Shown one piece after another: positions 1 to 7,290 of a stretch of 11,058 nt of DNA. The notes under the pieces are model-generated. The model was not told where the DNA came from and did no database searches. It saw only the letters and a list, made by a program, of their open reading frames with translations. The stretch lies in contig JAKBCG010000053.1 in NCBI GenBank assembly GCA_021808035.1, forward strand, positions 1 to 11,058. The letters are read 5' to 3'. The stretch is from Pseudomonadota bacterium (GTDB taxonomy: Bacteria > Pseudomonadota > Gammaproteobacteria > Steroidobacterales > Steroidobacteraceae). How positions within the stretch are numbered: the first letter of the stretch is position 1; each line of letters begins with the position of its first letter. The translations under genes were made by a program, and so were the position numbers.

Positions 1-87
1 CAGGAGTCGATCCCGCTGCGCATCGGTGAGCGCCGAGAAAAGATAATGACCGCGCAGCGCGGTGAGCAGGGCATCGTCGGCGTGCAT
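1..87 (-). CDS. Crp/Fnr-family transcriptional regulator, N-terminal fragment (cut by window edge)
   Basis: Only the first 29 codons are present; the gene continues beyond position 1. The peptide starts MHADDALLTALRGHY and continues LFSALTDAQRDRLL. That pattern, leucines followed by an 'LF..L' turn and a short helix, is typical of the first helix before the cyclic-nucleotide-binding domain of Crp/Fnr-type regulators. The ATG at 87 is preceded by GAAGGA with a 5-base spacer, a good ribosome binding site. It lies 17 bp after the TetR gene stop on the same strand, so the two regulators are probably co-transcribed. The effector domain and the DNA-binding helix-turn-helix lie outside the window, so the family call rests on a short stretch and the target genes are unknown. 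Confidence 0.6.
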   Translation of the reverse strand, partial: MHADDALLTALRGHYLFSALTDAQRDRLL

Positions 88-104
88 GTCGATCCTTCGC
101 GGCG

Positions 105-779
105 TCAGCGGGTCGCGGCGCGCCGCCTGGACGGGGTGTCGCGGCCGTCGATCGCCAGCACGCGTTGCGCGAGCGCCCACAGCCACCGTTGGATCGCCGC
201 GACCTCGCGCTTGCCCGGCGCCCGCAGCAGCAAGGAATCGTCGGGGAACACCAGCCGGAACAGCAGGGTCGCCTTGATGATCCGGTAGAAGTCCGTGGGG
301 TCGATGCGGCGCACCTGCCCGGTCCGCGCCGCCGCGCCCAGCAAGCGGGCGAGGCGACGATGCATCGGCGCCAACGGCCCGGAGGAGAAGTTGTCTTCGA
401 ACGAGCCGCCCGCGGCGAGCTTGACGTATTCCATCCCGCCGCCCGGGGTCGCGAAGTCCGCGAGCGCCAGGCGCACGTACGCGGGATTCGACAGCTTGAA
501 TACCACGAACTGATCGAGCGCGATCCGCAACGCGGTGATCGGGTCCGCGTCCGCGCTGATCGGGAACTGCGTCGCGAGGCGGTCGATGAAACGTCGGGCC
601 AACTCGATCAACACGTCGTCGCGGTTGCGGTAGTGCTTGTAGATCGCCGGCACCTGCATCCGCAGCGGGACGATCACATCCTTCAAAGTGAATCCGTAGA
701 CGCCCTGCACGGCGATCAGACGTTCCACTTCGTTCAGGATGCGTTCCCGGGTGGGGGCGAGCGGGCGCCGGCGGGCCAT
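105..779 (-). CDS. TetR/AcrR-family transcriptional regulator
   Basis: A 224-residue protein of usual TetR length. The N-terminal DNA-binding domain spans about residues 10-58. Its recognition part reads GFTLKDVIVPLRMQVPAIYK (29-48) followed by HYRNRDDVLIEL (49-60), the classic TetR pattern ending in 'YkHFrnrddLl'. Residues 65-210 form the helical ligand-binding and dimerisation domain, which has no recognisable ligand signature. I chose the ATG at 779 (MARRRPL) because it gives the normal short basic arm before helix 1. An upstream ATG at 845 would add 22 residues of Ala/Pro-rich sequence with no family character. Neither start has a strong Shine-Dalgarno. The gene is divergent from the carbamoyl-amino-acid hydrolase gene across a 181-bp gap, the standard arrangement for a local repressor acting on its neighbours. 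The ligand is probably the substrate or an intermediate of the adjacent pathway (inference). Confidence 0.9.
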   Translation of the reverse strand: MARRRPLAPTRERILNEVERLIAVQGVYGFTLKDVIVPLRMQVPAIYKHYRNRDDVLIELARRFIDRLATQFPISADADPITALRIALDQFVVFKLSNPAYVRLALADFATPGGGMEYVKLAAGGSFEDNFSSGPLAPMHRRLARLLGAAARTGQVRRIDPTDFYRIIKATLLFRLVFPDDSLLLRAPGKREVAAIQRWLWALAQRVLAIDGRDTPSRRRAATR

Positions 780-960
780 GCGCGTTACTGTGGCAGATTC
801 GGCGGCGGCCGACAACGGCGCGTGCGCGCCGGCGGGCGGGCGCACGGCGACCGGGGATCGATGCGGGTTGTATTGCGGTGGTGAAATTGCTTAACCTGCG
901 AGCCGTGCCGGACCCCGGCCGTCGGGGACGGGCGATCTCGGAGGCCTGATCGGGGGCGCG
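780..960. promoter_or_regulatory. Divergent intergenic region between TetR and M20 hydrolase genes
   Basis: This 181-bp gap must hold promoters for both directions. It is mostly very GC-rich, with one AT-richer patch at about 866-896 that is the best candidate for promoter and operator. I found no convincing pair of sigma70 boxes in either direction. A small GC hairpin (CCCCG 913-917 with CGGGG 923-927) sits in the leader of the hydrolase gene but has only 5 bp and may be chance. The pseudo-palindrome at 880-896 is listed separately. Confidence 0.5.
880..896. promoter_or_regulatory. Candidate TetR operator (site A), 17-bp pseudo-palindrome
   Basis: The sequence GGTGAAATTGCTTAACC has dyad symmetry of the form GGTnAA...TTnACC, with five matching outer positions in each half. 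It lies in the AT-rich patch between the divergent TetR and hydrolase genes. A 17-bp site of the same design, GGTTAGTCTAATTAACC, lies upstream of the receptor gene at 7147-7163. TetR dimers usually bind palindromes of about this size in the gap next to their own gene. The assignment is an inference from symmetry, position and the recurrence. Confidence 0.4.
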
Positions 961-2193
961 ATGATGGACATGAGAATCGATGGCGCACGCCTCCGCGCGA
1001 CGCTCGACGAGATGGCCGCGATCGGCGCGACGGCGGCGGGCGGCTGCAATCGGCAGGCGCTCACCGACGAGGACCGGCGCGGGCGCGACCGGTTCGTCGG
1101 ATGGGCGCGGGACGCGCAATGCGTGGTCCGGGTCGACGAGGTCGGCAACCTCTATGCGCGTCGACCGGGTCGGCGCAACGAGGCGGCGCCCGTCCTGATC
1201 GGCAGCCATCTCGACACCCAGATCACGGGCGGCCGGTTCGACGGCGTCTACGGCGTGCTCGCCGGCCTGGAGGTGTTGCGGACGCTCGCCGACCGCGACC
1301 TGATCCCCGAGCGGCCGATCGAACTGGTGAGCTGGACCAATGAGGAAGGGTGCCGCTTCACGCCCGCGATGCTCGGCTCGGGGGTCGTCGCCGGGGTCTT
1401 CGACGTCGACTATGCCTATGGCCGGACCGATCGCGACGGCCGATCGTTCGGCGACGAGCTCGCGCGGATCGGTTACCGCGGGACTGTCCCCGCTCGCGCG
1501 GTCGACTACGCCGCGGCGTTCGAGGCGCACATCGAGCAAGGTCCGATCCTGGAGGCCTCCGGCTCGACGATCGGCGTCGTCACCGGGATCCAGGGCGCGC
1601 ATTGGCTCGACGTGGCGCTGACCGGGCAGGCCTGCCATGCCGGCCCGACGCCGATGGAATCGCGCCGTGATCCCTGGCGTGCCGCCGCCCCGATCATCGA
1701 AGGCGCCTATGCGCTGGCGGCGGCACTCGCGCCCTGGGGGCGGATGACGATCGGTGACGTGAAGATCCAGCCCGGATCGCGCAACACGGTGCCGGATCGC
1801 CTCGTGCTCTCATTCGATCTTCGTCACCCGGAGCCTGCGACGCTGGACGGGATGGTCGCCGAGTTTCGCGCACTCGTCGCGTCGAGCGCGGCCCGAGCAC
1901 GGGTCGAGGCGGCGGTCGACACCGTCTGGCACATGCCGCCGACGCGATTCGATCCGGCACTCGTCGACCTGGTCGAACGCAGCGCGGCGGGTCTCGGATT
2001 CCGGCACGAACGGATCGTGAGCGGCGCGGGGCACGATTCGCTGTACGTCGCACGGTTCGCGCCGACCGCGATGATATTCGTGCCCTGCCGGGACGGCCTC
2101 AGCCACAACGAGGCGGAGTACGCCAGGCCGGAGGATCTCGATGCCGGGGCCGACGTGCTGCTGCAGGCCGTCTGGGCGGCGGCGCAGGCGTGA
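961..2193 (+). CDS. Zn-dependent M20-family N-carbamoyl-amino-acid hydrolase / beta-ureidopropionase type
   Basis: A 410-residue cytoplasmic amidohydrolase of the M20 (hydantoin/carbamoyl) group, which cleaves N-carbamoyl amino acids to the amino acid, CO2 and ammonia. The motifs are complete and in order: GSHLDTQITGGRFDGVYG (81-98) with metal ligands His83 and Asp94; the EEG motif (128-130) with the catalytic and metal glutamates; HIEQGPILE (190-198) with metal ligand His190; HAGPTPMESRRD (226-237); DLRHP (286-290); SGAGHDS (354-360); and SHNE (381-384) with His382. Length is normal for the family. Starts at 961, 964 or 970 are all possible; GGGGG at 952-956 fits 961 or 964 best. It is the first gene of a plus-strand set followed 52 bp later by a deiminase-family gene, which suggests that the carbamoyl substrate may come from that enzyme. 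Relatives in the same fold include allantoate amidohydrolase, so the exact substrate is open. Confidence 0.9.
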   Translation: MMDMRIDGARLRATLDEMAAIGATAAGGCNRQALTDEDRRGRDRFVGWARDAQCVVRVDEVGNLYARRPGRRNEAAPVLIGSHLDTQITGGRFDGVYGVLAGLEVLRTLADRDLIPERPIELVSWTNEEGCRFTPAMLGSGVVAGVFDVDYAYGRTDRDGRSFGDELARIGYRGTVPARAVDYAAAFEAHIEQGPILEASGSTIGVVTGIQGAHWLDVALTGQACHAGPTPMESRRDPWRAAAPIIEGAYALAAALAPWGRMTIGDVKIQPGSRNTVPDRLVLSFDLRHPEPATLDGMVAEFRALVASSAARARVEAAVDTVWHMPPTRFDPALVDLVERSAAGLGFRHERIVSGAGHDSLYVARFAPTAMIFVPCRDGLSHNEAEYARPEDLDAGADVLLQAVWAAAQA

Positions 2194-2245
2194 ACGTCAC
2201 CGGCTACGCGATGCGAAGCGGGACAGGTTTGCAACGGAGGTCAGC

Positions 2246-3160
2246 ATGACACTCGGCACGCGGGTGCCCGGCGGCGGTACGCCGCGGGCGCAGCAGTGGG
2301 GAATCGACAGCGAATACGGCGTTCTGCGTGACGTGCTCGTGGGGCCCATCGACCACTTCACCTGGCAGCCCGGCAACGCCGTCGCGCAGCGCGCGGAGCG
2401 CGTCGGTCTGCGCTTCGACTTCGCCGTCGCGCGCCGCCAATACGGAGAGATGCTCGACGTCTATCGTCAGGCGGGCGTGCAGGTGCACATACTGCCCGCG
2501 GAGCCTGAGCTGCCATACCAGATCTTCGCGCGCGACAGCAGCGTGATGACGCCGTGGGGGGCCGTCATCATGCAACTCGAGAAGGTCTATCGGCGCGGCG
2601 AATACGCGGGTTGCCTGCGCTTCTACCTGGACAAGCAGATTCCGATCTACGACCTGGTGACCGCCGGCAACGTCGAGGGCGGGGACTTCATGGTCCTCGA
2701 GCCCGGTCTGGCGGTCTGCGGATATTCCGGCGAGCGGTCGGTCGCGCCCGCCGTCGAGCAGTTGCGCGGGTGGTTCGAGGCCGAAGGGTGGGAGTTCCGG
2801 CATTACGCTTTCGATCCGCACTTCCTGCATCTCGACGTCCAAATGGGCATGCTGGAGGAAGGGTTGGCGGTGTGCTGCGTCGAGGCCGTCGAACCGGAAT
2901 TCGTCGCCTGGTTGCGCGAGCATCGGATTCGCGTGATTCCGATTTCGTACGGTGACGCGATGCAGCTCGGGACGAACGTCGTCGCGCTGGGGAACGGACG
3001 CGTGCTGGTACCTTCCTCGAGCAAGGCGCTCGTGGCGGCCTGTCGCGCCGAAGGCCTGACCGTCTACGACCCGGACGTCACGATGATCGCGAACGGCGGC
3101 GGCGCCGTGCACTGCATGTGCCAGCCGCTGGCGCGTGACCGTGTCAAGGTGCGGCGCTGA
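2246..3160 (+). CDS. Arginine deiminase / dimethylargininase (amidinotransferase) superfamily enzyme
   Basis: A 304-residue guanidino-group-modifying enzyme. Enzymes of this fold form a thiouronium intermediate on a cysteine and release ammonia or an amine (deiminase, dimethylargininase) or pass the amidino group to an acceptor (amidinotransferase). The expected motifs are present: FARDSS (94-99) with Asp97; VEGGDF (143-148) with Glu144 and Asp147; LHLDVQMGML (194-203) with catalytic His195 and Asp197; and GGGAVHCMCQPL (284-295) with the likely nucleophile Cys290. The order and spacing resemble arginine deiminase (RD..., EGGD, HLD, GGG..C). The ATG at 2246 is chosen because GGAGG at 2236-2240 lies 5 bases upstream; the longer open frame from 2141 adds only Arg-rich translation overlapping the previous gene. 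It is about 100 residues shorter than fermentative arginine deiminases, so a dimethylargininase or a deiminase for another guanidino compound is likelier. Deiminase and amidinotransferase cannot be told apart from these motifs. Confidence 0.85.
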   Translation: MTLGTRVPGGGTPRAQQWGIDSEYGVLRDVLVGPIDHFTWQPGNAVAQRAERVGLRFDFAVARRQYGEMLDVYRQAGVQVHILPAEPELPYQIFARDSSVMTPWGAVIMQLEKVYRRGEYAGCLRFYLDKQIPIYDLVTAGNVEGGDFMVLEPGLAVCGYSGERSVAPAVEQLRGWFEAEGWEFRHYAFDPHFLHLDVQMGMLEEGLAVCCVEAVEPEFVAWLREHRIRVIPISYGDAMQLGTNVVALGNGRVLVPSSSKALVAACRAEGLTVYDPDVTMIANGGGAVHCMCQPLARDRVKVRR

Positions 3161-3199
3161 ACGAGCGAAGGTCTTCGCGAGTCGCCGTGGGATCGCCTC

Positions 3200-4609
3200 A
3201 TGCCGGCGCCGCCGCTTGATCCGGCCGACTGGTCGGTGACCCGGAATGCGGCGCTTCAAGCGCTCGCCCGGCGCGATCTGCCGGCGGCGGAGGCGGCGAT
3301 CCGGCGGCTTGCGGCGATGGCCGATGAGCGACCGGGAGCGGCCGGTCCGCGCGCGCGTGCTCAAGCGGAAGTCGGTGATCTCTGGGTGCTTGCCGGCGAG
3401 TATCCGGCCGCGCACTCGCACTACGAGCGGTGCGTCGCGCTCGCGCCCGAGATATCGCGATACTGGTTCAACCGCGCCACGGTTCGGCGCTTCCTCGGCG
3501 ACCTCGAGGGAGCGGAGAGCGATTACGATGCGTGCCTGAGGCTCGCACCGGACGACGCCCAGGCGTATCTGAACCGCTCCGAGTTGCGCGTCCAGACGGC
3601 CGCACGGAATCATCTGCCCGAGCTCGAACGGGCGCTCGATGCCGCGCCCGAGGACTGGCGCGTCCGAGTGCCCCTGCACTATGCGCTCGCCAAGGAGTAC
3701 GAGGATCTCGGCGAGTTCGCGCGCGCCTGGCGACAGTTGTCCGCGGGGGCGGCCCTGCGGCGCCGTCACCTCGACTACGATGTCCGGCGCGATCTCGCCA
3801 CGATGGGGGCGATACAAGCCGCCTTCCCGGCCGCGCCGCGCGGCTCGACCGGAGCGGCGAGCCGGGAACCGATCTTCATCCTCGGAATGCCGCGCACCGG
3901 CTCGACGCTCGTCGACCGGATCCTCGGCGGTCATCCGCAGGTCTTTTCCGCGGGTGAATTACCCGACTTCGGCCTCGCGGTCGTCGCCGCGGTCGCGCGT
4001 CGCCATGGCGGTCCGGTGGCGCGCGACGTCCTGATCGCCGAGTCCGCGAGGCTCGATTTCACCGCGCTCGGCGAGGATTACCTCGCTCGTACGCGGCCGC
4101 GGACCGGCCGAACGCCGTTCTTCACCGACAAATTGCCGATGAATTTCCTCTATTGCGGGCTCATCGCGCGGGCGCTGCCGGGAGCGCAGCTGGTGCACGT
4201 GACCCGTGGGCCGCTCGCGACCTGCCTCAGCATCTACAAGGTCCTGTTCGACCGCGGCTATCCGTTCTCGTACGACCTCGACGAACTCGCCGACTACTAC
4301 GCCGGGTATCGTCGGCTGATGGACCACTGGCAACGGGTCCTGCCCGGCCGCTTGATCGAGATCGAGTACGAGTCCCTGGTCGCCGGCCCCGAGCAGGCAA
4401 TCCGCGACTTGTGCGCAGCCCTCGGGATCCCGTTCGACCCGCGGTGTCTCGCGTTCGAACGCAACCCCGCGCCGGTCGCCACCGCGAGCGCGGCGCAGGT
4501 GCGCCGACCGCTGCATGCGGATTCGTCGACCGCCTGGCGCCGTTACACGCGCGAACTCGCGCCGCTCGCCGCGAGGCTGCGCGCCGCGGGCGTCGAACCC
4601 GAGGCGTGA
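3200..4609 (+). CDS. TPR-repeat sulfotransferase family protein
   Basis: A 469-residue two-part protein. Residues 1 to about 215 are helical tetratricopeptide-like repeats, for example AGEYPAAHSHYERCVALAPE (65-84) and LGDLEGAESDYDACLRLAPD (99-118). Residues 223-469 form a PAPS-dependent sulfotransferase domain. The 5'-phosphosulfate loop is FILGMPRTGSTLVDRILGGH (226-245). The 3'-phosphate part is VTRGPLATCLSIYK (334-347) with Arg336 and Ser344. The C-terminal QVRRPLHADSSTAWRRY (433-449) is typical of the sulfotransferase_3 group fused to TPRs in Gram-negative bacteria. No signal peptide or membrane span is seen, so it is cytoplasmic. The ATG at 3200 has only a weak GGGA upstream. It follows the deiminase-family gene by 39 bp and is probably in the same transcript, and it ends 7 bp from the converging receptor gene. 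The acceptor substrate is unknown; it may sulfate a pathway compound or a protein. Confidence 0.88.
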   Translation: MPAPPLDPADWSVTRNAALQALARRDLPAAEAAIRRLAAMADERPGAAGPRARAQAEVGDLWVLAGEYPAAHSHYERCVALAPEISRYWFNRATVRRFLGDLEGAESDYDACLRLAPDDAQAYLNRSELRVQTAARNHLPELERALDAAPEDWRVRVPLHYALAKEYEDLGEFARAWRQLSAGAALRRRHLDYDVRRDLATMGAIQAAFPAAPRGSTGAASREPIFILGMPRTGSTLVDRILGGHPQVFSAGELPDFGLAVVAAVARRHGGPVARDVLIAESARLDFTALGEDYLARTRPRTGRTPFFTDKLPMNFLYCGLIARALPGAQLVHVTRGPLATCLSIYKVLFDRGYPFSYDLDELADYYAGYRRLMDHWQRVLPGRLIEIEYESLVAGPEQAIRDLCAALGIPFDPRCLAFERNPAPVATASAAQVRRPLHADSSTAWRRYTRELAPLAARLRAAGVEPEA

Positions 4610-4616
4610 ACCTCCG

Positions 4617-7076
4617 TCAGCGCCCGCGAAAGCGGTAGGTGATGGTCAGTCCGATCGTGCGCGGCCGTGATACCAGCGCCTGGTAGTACTGCCCCCACTG
4701 AACCGGGTCGGTGTACGAGTTCACGCCGAGCGTGTTCGTGAGGTTGTCCCCGTAGATCGTCGCCTGCCAGTGCGGCTGCTCGTAGGTGACTCGAGCGCCG
4801 AGCATCGTATAGCCGGGCACGGTGGGGATCGTCGCCGACAGCGCCGGCAGGACGTCGCTGCGGTAATAGGCGTTCACCGCGAAGCGCACCGCGCCGGGTC
4901 CGATCGGGATGTCGCCGTACTTGAGGCCGATCGCAAGCGAATTCTTCGGGGTGCCGGGCAGCTGCGAACCGGGCGGCGGCGGGGGTACCGTGAGTCCGAG
5001 CAGCGCGATTCCCGAATAACTGGTGAGTTTGGTCGTGTCGTAGGTGTAGTCGAGCTGTCCGGTCAGGTGATCGGTCAGCAGCGCATAGAGCTCGGTTTCG
5101 AAGCCGCGGCTGTAGGCGTTGCCGACGTTGACCGCACCCGGCAGCGCGAGCGGCGTGAGGAACGCCGACTGCTGTACGTTGTGCCACTCCATGTCGTAGA
5201 CCGCCGCGGAGTAGCGCAGCCGCCTTGCGATCGTTCCCTTGAGGCCGACCTCATAGTTGTCCACCGTATCCGGAGCGACCTTGTACAAGGCCGGCGGAGT
5301 CACGTAGCCGACCGCCGCCTCGTTCGGCGGCAGCGCGTTCACCGCCCCGCGCCGGAATCCCTGCGACCACGTGGCGTACGCGAGATTCGAGTCGTTGAAG
5401 CGATACGCGACGTTGACCTTCCACAGGGCCTTTCGCCAGACGTCGCTGCGGGACTCGTTGGCGATGTACGCGGGTCCGTCGAACAGCAGTCCGGTCTGCT
5501 GCGATTGCGCCACGGTTTGCCGGAAGAGCCGCATGCCGCCGGTCAGGCTCCATTGCGTGGTGAGGTGCCAGGTGAACTCGCCGAACGCCGCGAGCTCGGT
5601 GTACTTGGTCTCGAAATCGCCGATGTAGGCCTGGTCCTTCAGGATCGGGATTCCATCGATCACGTTGGGCGGGTTGCTGCCGGTGTACGCCGTCTCACCG
5701 ATGCCGCATTGCGAAGGATTGATTCCGTCGCCGACACCGTACACCGGTGCGCAGGCGTTGAAGTAATCGAGGTAGCCCGGGTAGAAATCGTGCTCGAGAA
5801 TGTTGGTCGTCTCGCTCTTGTAGAACAGTCCGGCGACCCAGTCGTAGCGACCTCCGGTCTTCGAGGCGAGCCGCAGTTCCTCGGCCCAGGGCTTGTCATG
5901 GAAGCCTTGATGGCCGGTGACCAGCACCCGGGGGTTCATCCCGTAGAGCGCCGAATAGAACGGGAAGAAGTCGTAGAGCGAGGTGACGTCGCCCGCCGTG
6001 GTGTTGTCGTGCTTCGCGAACGAGCTGTTCGACGTGAGCGTCGCGAAACCCAGGTCGTACTCGAGGTTCAACGCGAACAGGTCCACCTTGTCGTCCGTGG
6101 TGGCGCGGGTGTAATCCGAGGAGGCGAGCGAGCGCAGGCCGTAATACGGCGCGTCGTACGGATACCCGTCGGCGAGCGATTCCTGGAAATAGTATGAAAG
6201 ATCGGCGTTGAACGCGTCGCTTGGCCGCCACAACGCCGAGACGCGTGCGGAGCGGTAGATCTCGGAGTTGGTGCCTCTGGCGGTGTACGTCTGCGGCGGG
6301 CTCAGGAGATTGCCGGGTTGCGCCGCGATCGGCTCGCCCGCGGCATTCAACGCGTACAGATCGGGCTGGTCGATGAAACCGGCGTTCCCCGTGTAGCCGG
6401 CGTCCATGCGGATCGCGAACGTCTTCGACAGCGGCACGTTGAGCATGCCGTTCACGTCCTTGTTGAGGTCGTGCGTATGCGCGGTGTCGCTCACGCCCGC
6501 TTCGGCGTTGGCGTCGAAGCCCTCCAGATTGGGAGGGTTCTCGACGAAGCGGATCGTGCCGCCCAAGGATCCGGAACCGTAGAGCGTGCCCTGCGGGCCC
6601 CGCAGGATCTCGACGCGGGCGAGATCCTGCAGGCGCAGATTGAAGAATATCGGCGTGTTGTCGAGATAGGTCGCGACCGGCTGCACGATCGGCGAAGATT
6701 GAACGAATTCGCCAGAAGTCGAGTCGCTGTTCAGGCCCCGGATGATGAGCGAAGAGCCGTTGACGCCGCCGAAGGCCCCTTTGTCCGTCACGTTGACGCC
6801 GGCGATGAAATGACCGAGGTCGACCTTGTCGGTGATGCCCGCGTTCGCGAGCGCCGACCCCGGAATCGCGGTGATGCTGATCGGCAGGCTCTGCGCGCTC
6901 TCGGCATGCCGCGTCGCCGTGACCACGATCTCCTGCAGGCCCGTCGGCTGATCCGCGCGAGCGGCGCCTCCGTAGAGTGCGGTCAACACCGCGGCGGTGA
7001 TCGGGGCCGCGCAGGCCGGCAGCCGACGGCGGGCGCGCCCGCGACGGATTGCCCGAAGGCGAGTCGAGTCGGTCAT
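4617..7076 (-). CDS. TonB-dependent outer-membrane receptor
   Basis: An 819-residue receptor for TonB-energised uptake of a scarce or bulky nutrient across the outer membrane. The N-terminus has an Arg-rich n-region (RRGRARRRLP, 11-20), a hydrophobic segment and a probable signal-peptidase site after AARA (38-41). A TonB-box-like EIVVTATR (49-56) follows. The plug domain covers about 60-180 and includes PISITAIPGSAL, IIRGLNSDS and RGPQGTLYGSGSLGGTIR (159-176). The rest is beta-barrel, with alternating aromatic strands and a C-terminal TIGLTITYRFRGR strand. The protein ends in Arg rather than the usual aromatic residue. ATG at 7076 is chosen because it gives a short n-region and follows GGGGA; a start at 7127 would add 17 polar residues. 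The 'EIVVTATR..ESAQSLPISITA' type is broad in specificity, so the ligand cannot be read off; the neighbouring hydrolases make an organic nitrogen compound more likely than iron (inference). Confidence 0.95.
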   Translation of the reverse strand: MTDSTRLRAIRRGRARRRLPACAAPITAAVLTALYGGAARADQPTGLQEIVVTATRHAESAQSLPISITAIPGSALANAGITDKVDLGHFIAGVNVTDKGAFGGVNGSSLIIRGLNSDSTSGEFVQSSPIVQPVATYLDNTPIFFNLRLQDLARVEILRGPQGTLYGSGSLGGTIRFVENPPNLEGFDANAEAGVSDTAHTHDLNKDVNGMLNVPLSKTFAIRMDAGYTGNAGFIDQPDLYALNAAGEPIAAQPGNLLSPPQTYTARGTNSEIYRSARVSALWRPSDAFNADLSYYFQESLADGYPYDAPYYGLRSLASSDYTRATTDDKVDLFALNLEYDLGFATLTSNSSFAKHDNTTAGDVTSLYDFFPFYSALYGMNPRVLVTGHQGFHDKPWAEELRLASKTGGRYDWVAGLFYKSETTNILEHDFYPGYLDYFNACAPVYGVGDGINPSQCGIGETAYTGSNPPNVIDGIPILKDQAYIGDFETKYTELAAFGEFTWHLTTQWSLTGGMRLFRQTVAQSQQTGLLFDGPAYIANESRSDVWRKALWKVNVAYRFNDSNLAYATWSQGFRRGAVNALPPNEAAVGYVTPPALYKVAPDTVDNYEVGLKGTIARRLRYSAAVYDMEWHNVQQSAFLTPLALPGAVNVGNAYSRGFETELYALLTDHLTGQLDYTYDTTKLTSYSGIALLGLTVPPPPPGSQLPGTPKNSLAIGLKYGDIPIGPGAVRFAVNAYYRSDVLPALSATIPTVPGYTMLGARVTYEQPHWQATIYGDNLTNTLGVNSYTDPVQWGQYYQALVSRPRTIGLTITYRFRGR

Positions 7077-7146
7077 GTGAAGGTCCCCATCGTGGTCATC
7101 TGCTCGACGGTGCCCGGTTCCCGGCATCCACCGTCGGGTGCCGGAT

Positions 7147-7163
7147 GGTTAGTCTAATTAACC
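7147..7163. promoter_or_regulatory. Candidate TetR operator (site B), 17-bp pseudo-palindrome upstream of receptor gene
   Basis: GGTTAGTCTAATTAACC has inverted arms GGTTA and TAACC around a 7-base centre. It has the same length and outer arms as site A (880-896): read on the opposite strand it matches site A at 12 of 17 positions. It lies 71-87 bp upstream of the receptor start codon in the AT-rich putative promoter, where a bound repressor could block transcription. That TetR is the binding protein is inferred from the recurrence only. Confidence 0.4.
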
Positions 7164-7198
7164 GGCCGCAAAGGATTTAACAACGCGTATTGGTCGAT

Positions 7199-7259
7199 GT
7201 CAAACGGTCGCGCGGCAGGTCAAACGGCCTGCACGGCGGGTCAGGCGGCCGCGCGGCGT
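7199..7259. repeat. Imperfect tandem repeat, three ~20-bp units
   Basis: Three consecutive units begin GTCAAACGGTCGCGCGGC (7199), GTCAAACGGCCTGCACGGC (7219) and GTCAGGCGGCCGCGCGGC (7240). The first two share GTCAAACGG exactly; the third is more diverged. Within them GCAGG and CCTGC (about 7214-7231) could pair as a short stem. The repeats sit between the SIMPL gene stop and the receptor promoter. They could be noncoding slippage sequence or protein sites; nothing shows a function. Confidence 0.5.
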
Positions 7260-7290
7260 CGTGCGCGGGAGGGCGGTCGCCGCGGCCGGT

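Larger units (their letters stand above)
7077..7290 (-). promoter_or_regulatory. Upstream region of the TonB-dependent receptor gene
   Basis: The 214 bp between the SIMPL gene stop and the receptor start contain two distinct parts. The part next to the receptor (about 7140-7190) is clearly AT-richer than its surroundings and is the likely promoter; the only -35-like box I see is TTGTTA (7183 to 7178, minus strand), and no good -10 box is spaced from it. The distal part (7199-7259) is an imperfect tandem repeat, listed separately. No intrinsic terminator with a T tract is visible after the SIMPL gene. Confidence 0.45.

Noticed and set aside
780..845. Longer TetR start at 845
   Set aside because: The added 22 residues are Ala/Pro-rich, not typical of the family and overlap the likely promoter region.
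2204..3934. 576-codon open frame on the minus strand
   Set aside because: It lies antisense to the deiminase-family and sulfotransferase genes, which have full catalytic motifs. Its translation is rich in Arg, Asp, Glu and His with no domain pattern, as expected for an antisense frame in high-GC DNA.
4601..4614. Bidirectional terminator between the converging sulfotransferase and receptor genes
   Set aside because: Only a 4-bp GAGG/CCTC stem is present, partly inside the coding sequence and without T tracts.
4770..6197. 475-codon open frame on the plus strand
   Set aside because: It is antisense to the TonB-dependent receptor, whose plug and barrel motifs are intact; no family resemblance in this frame.
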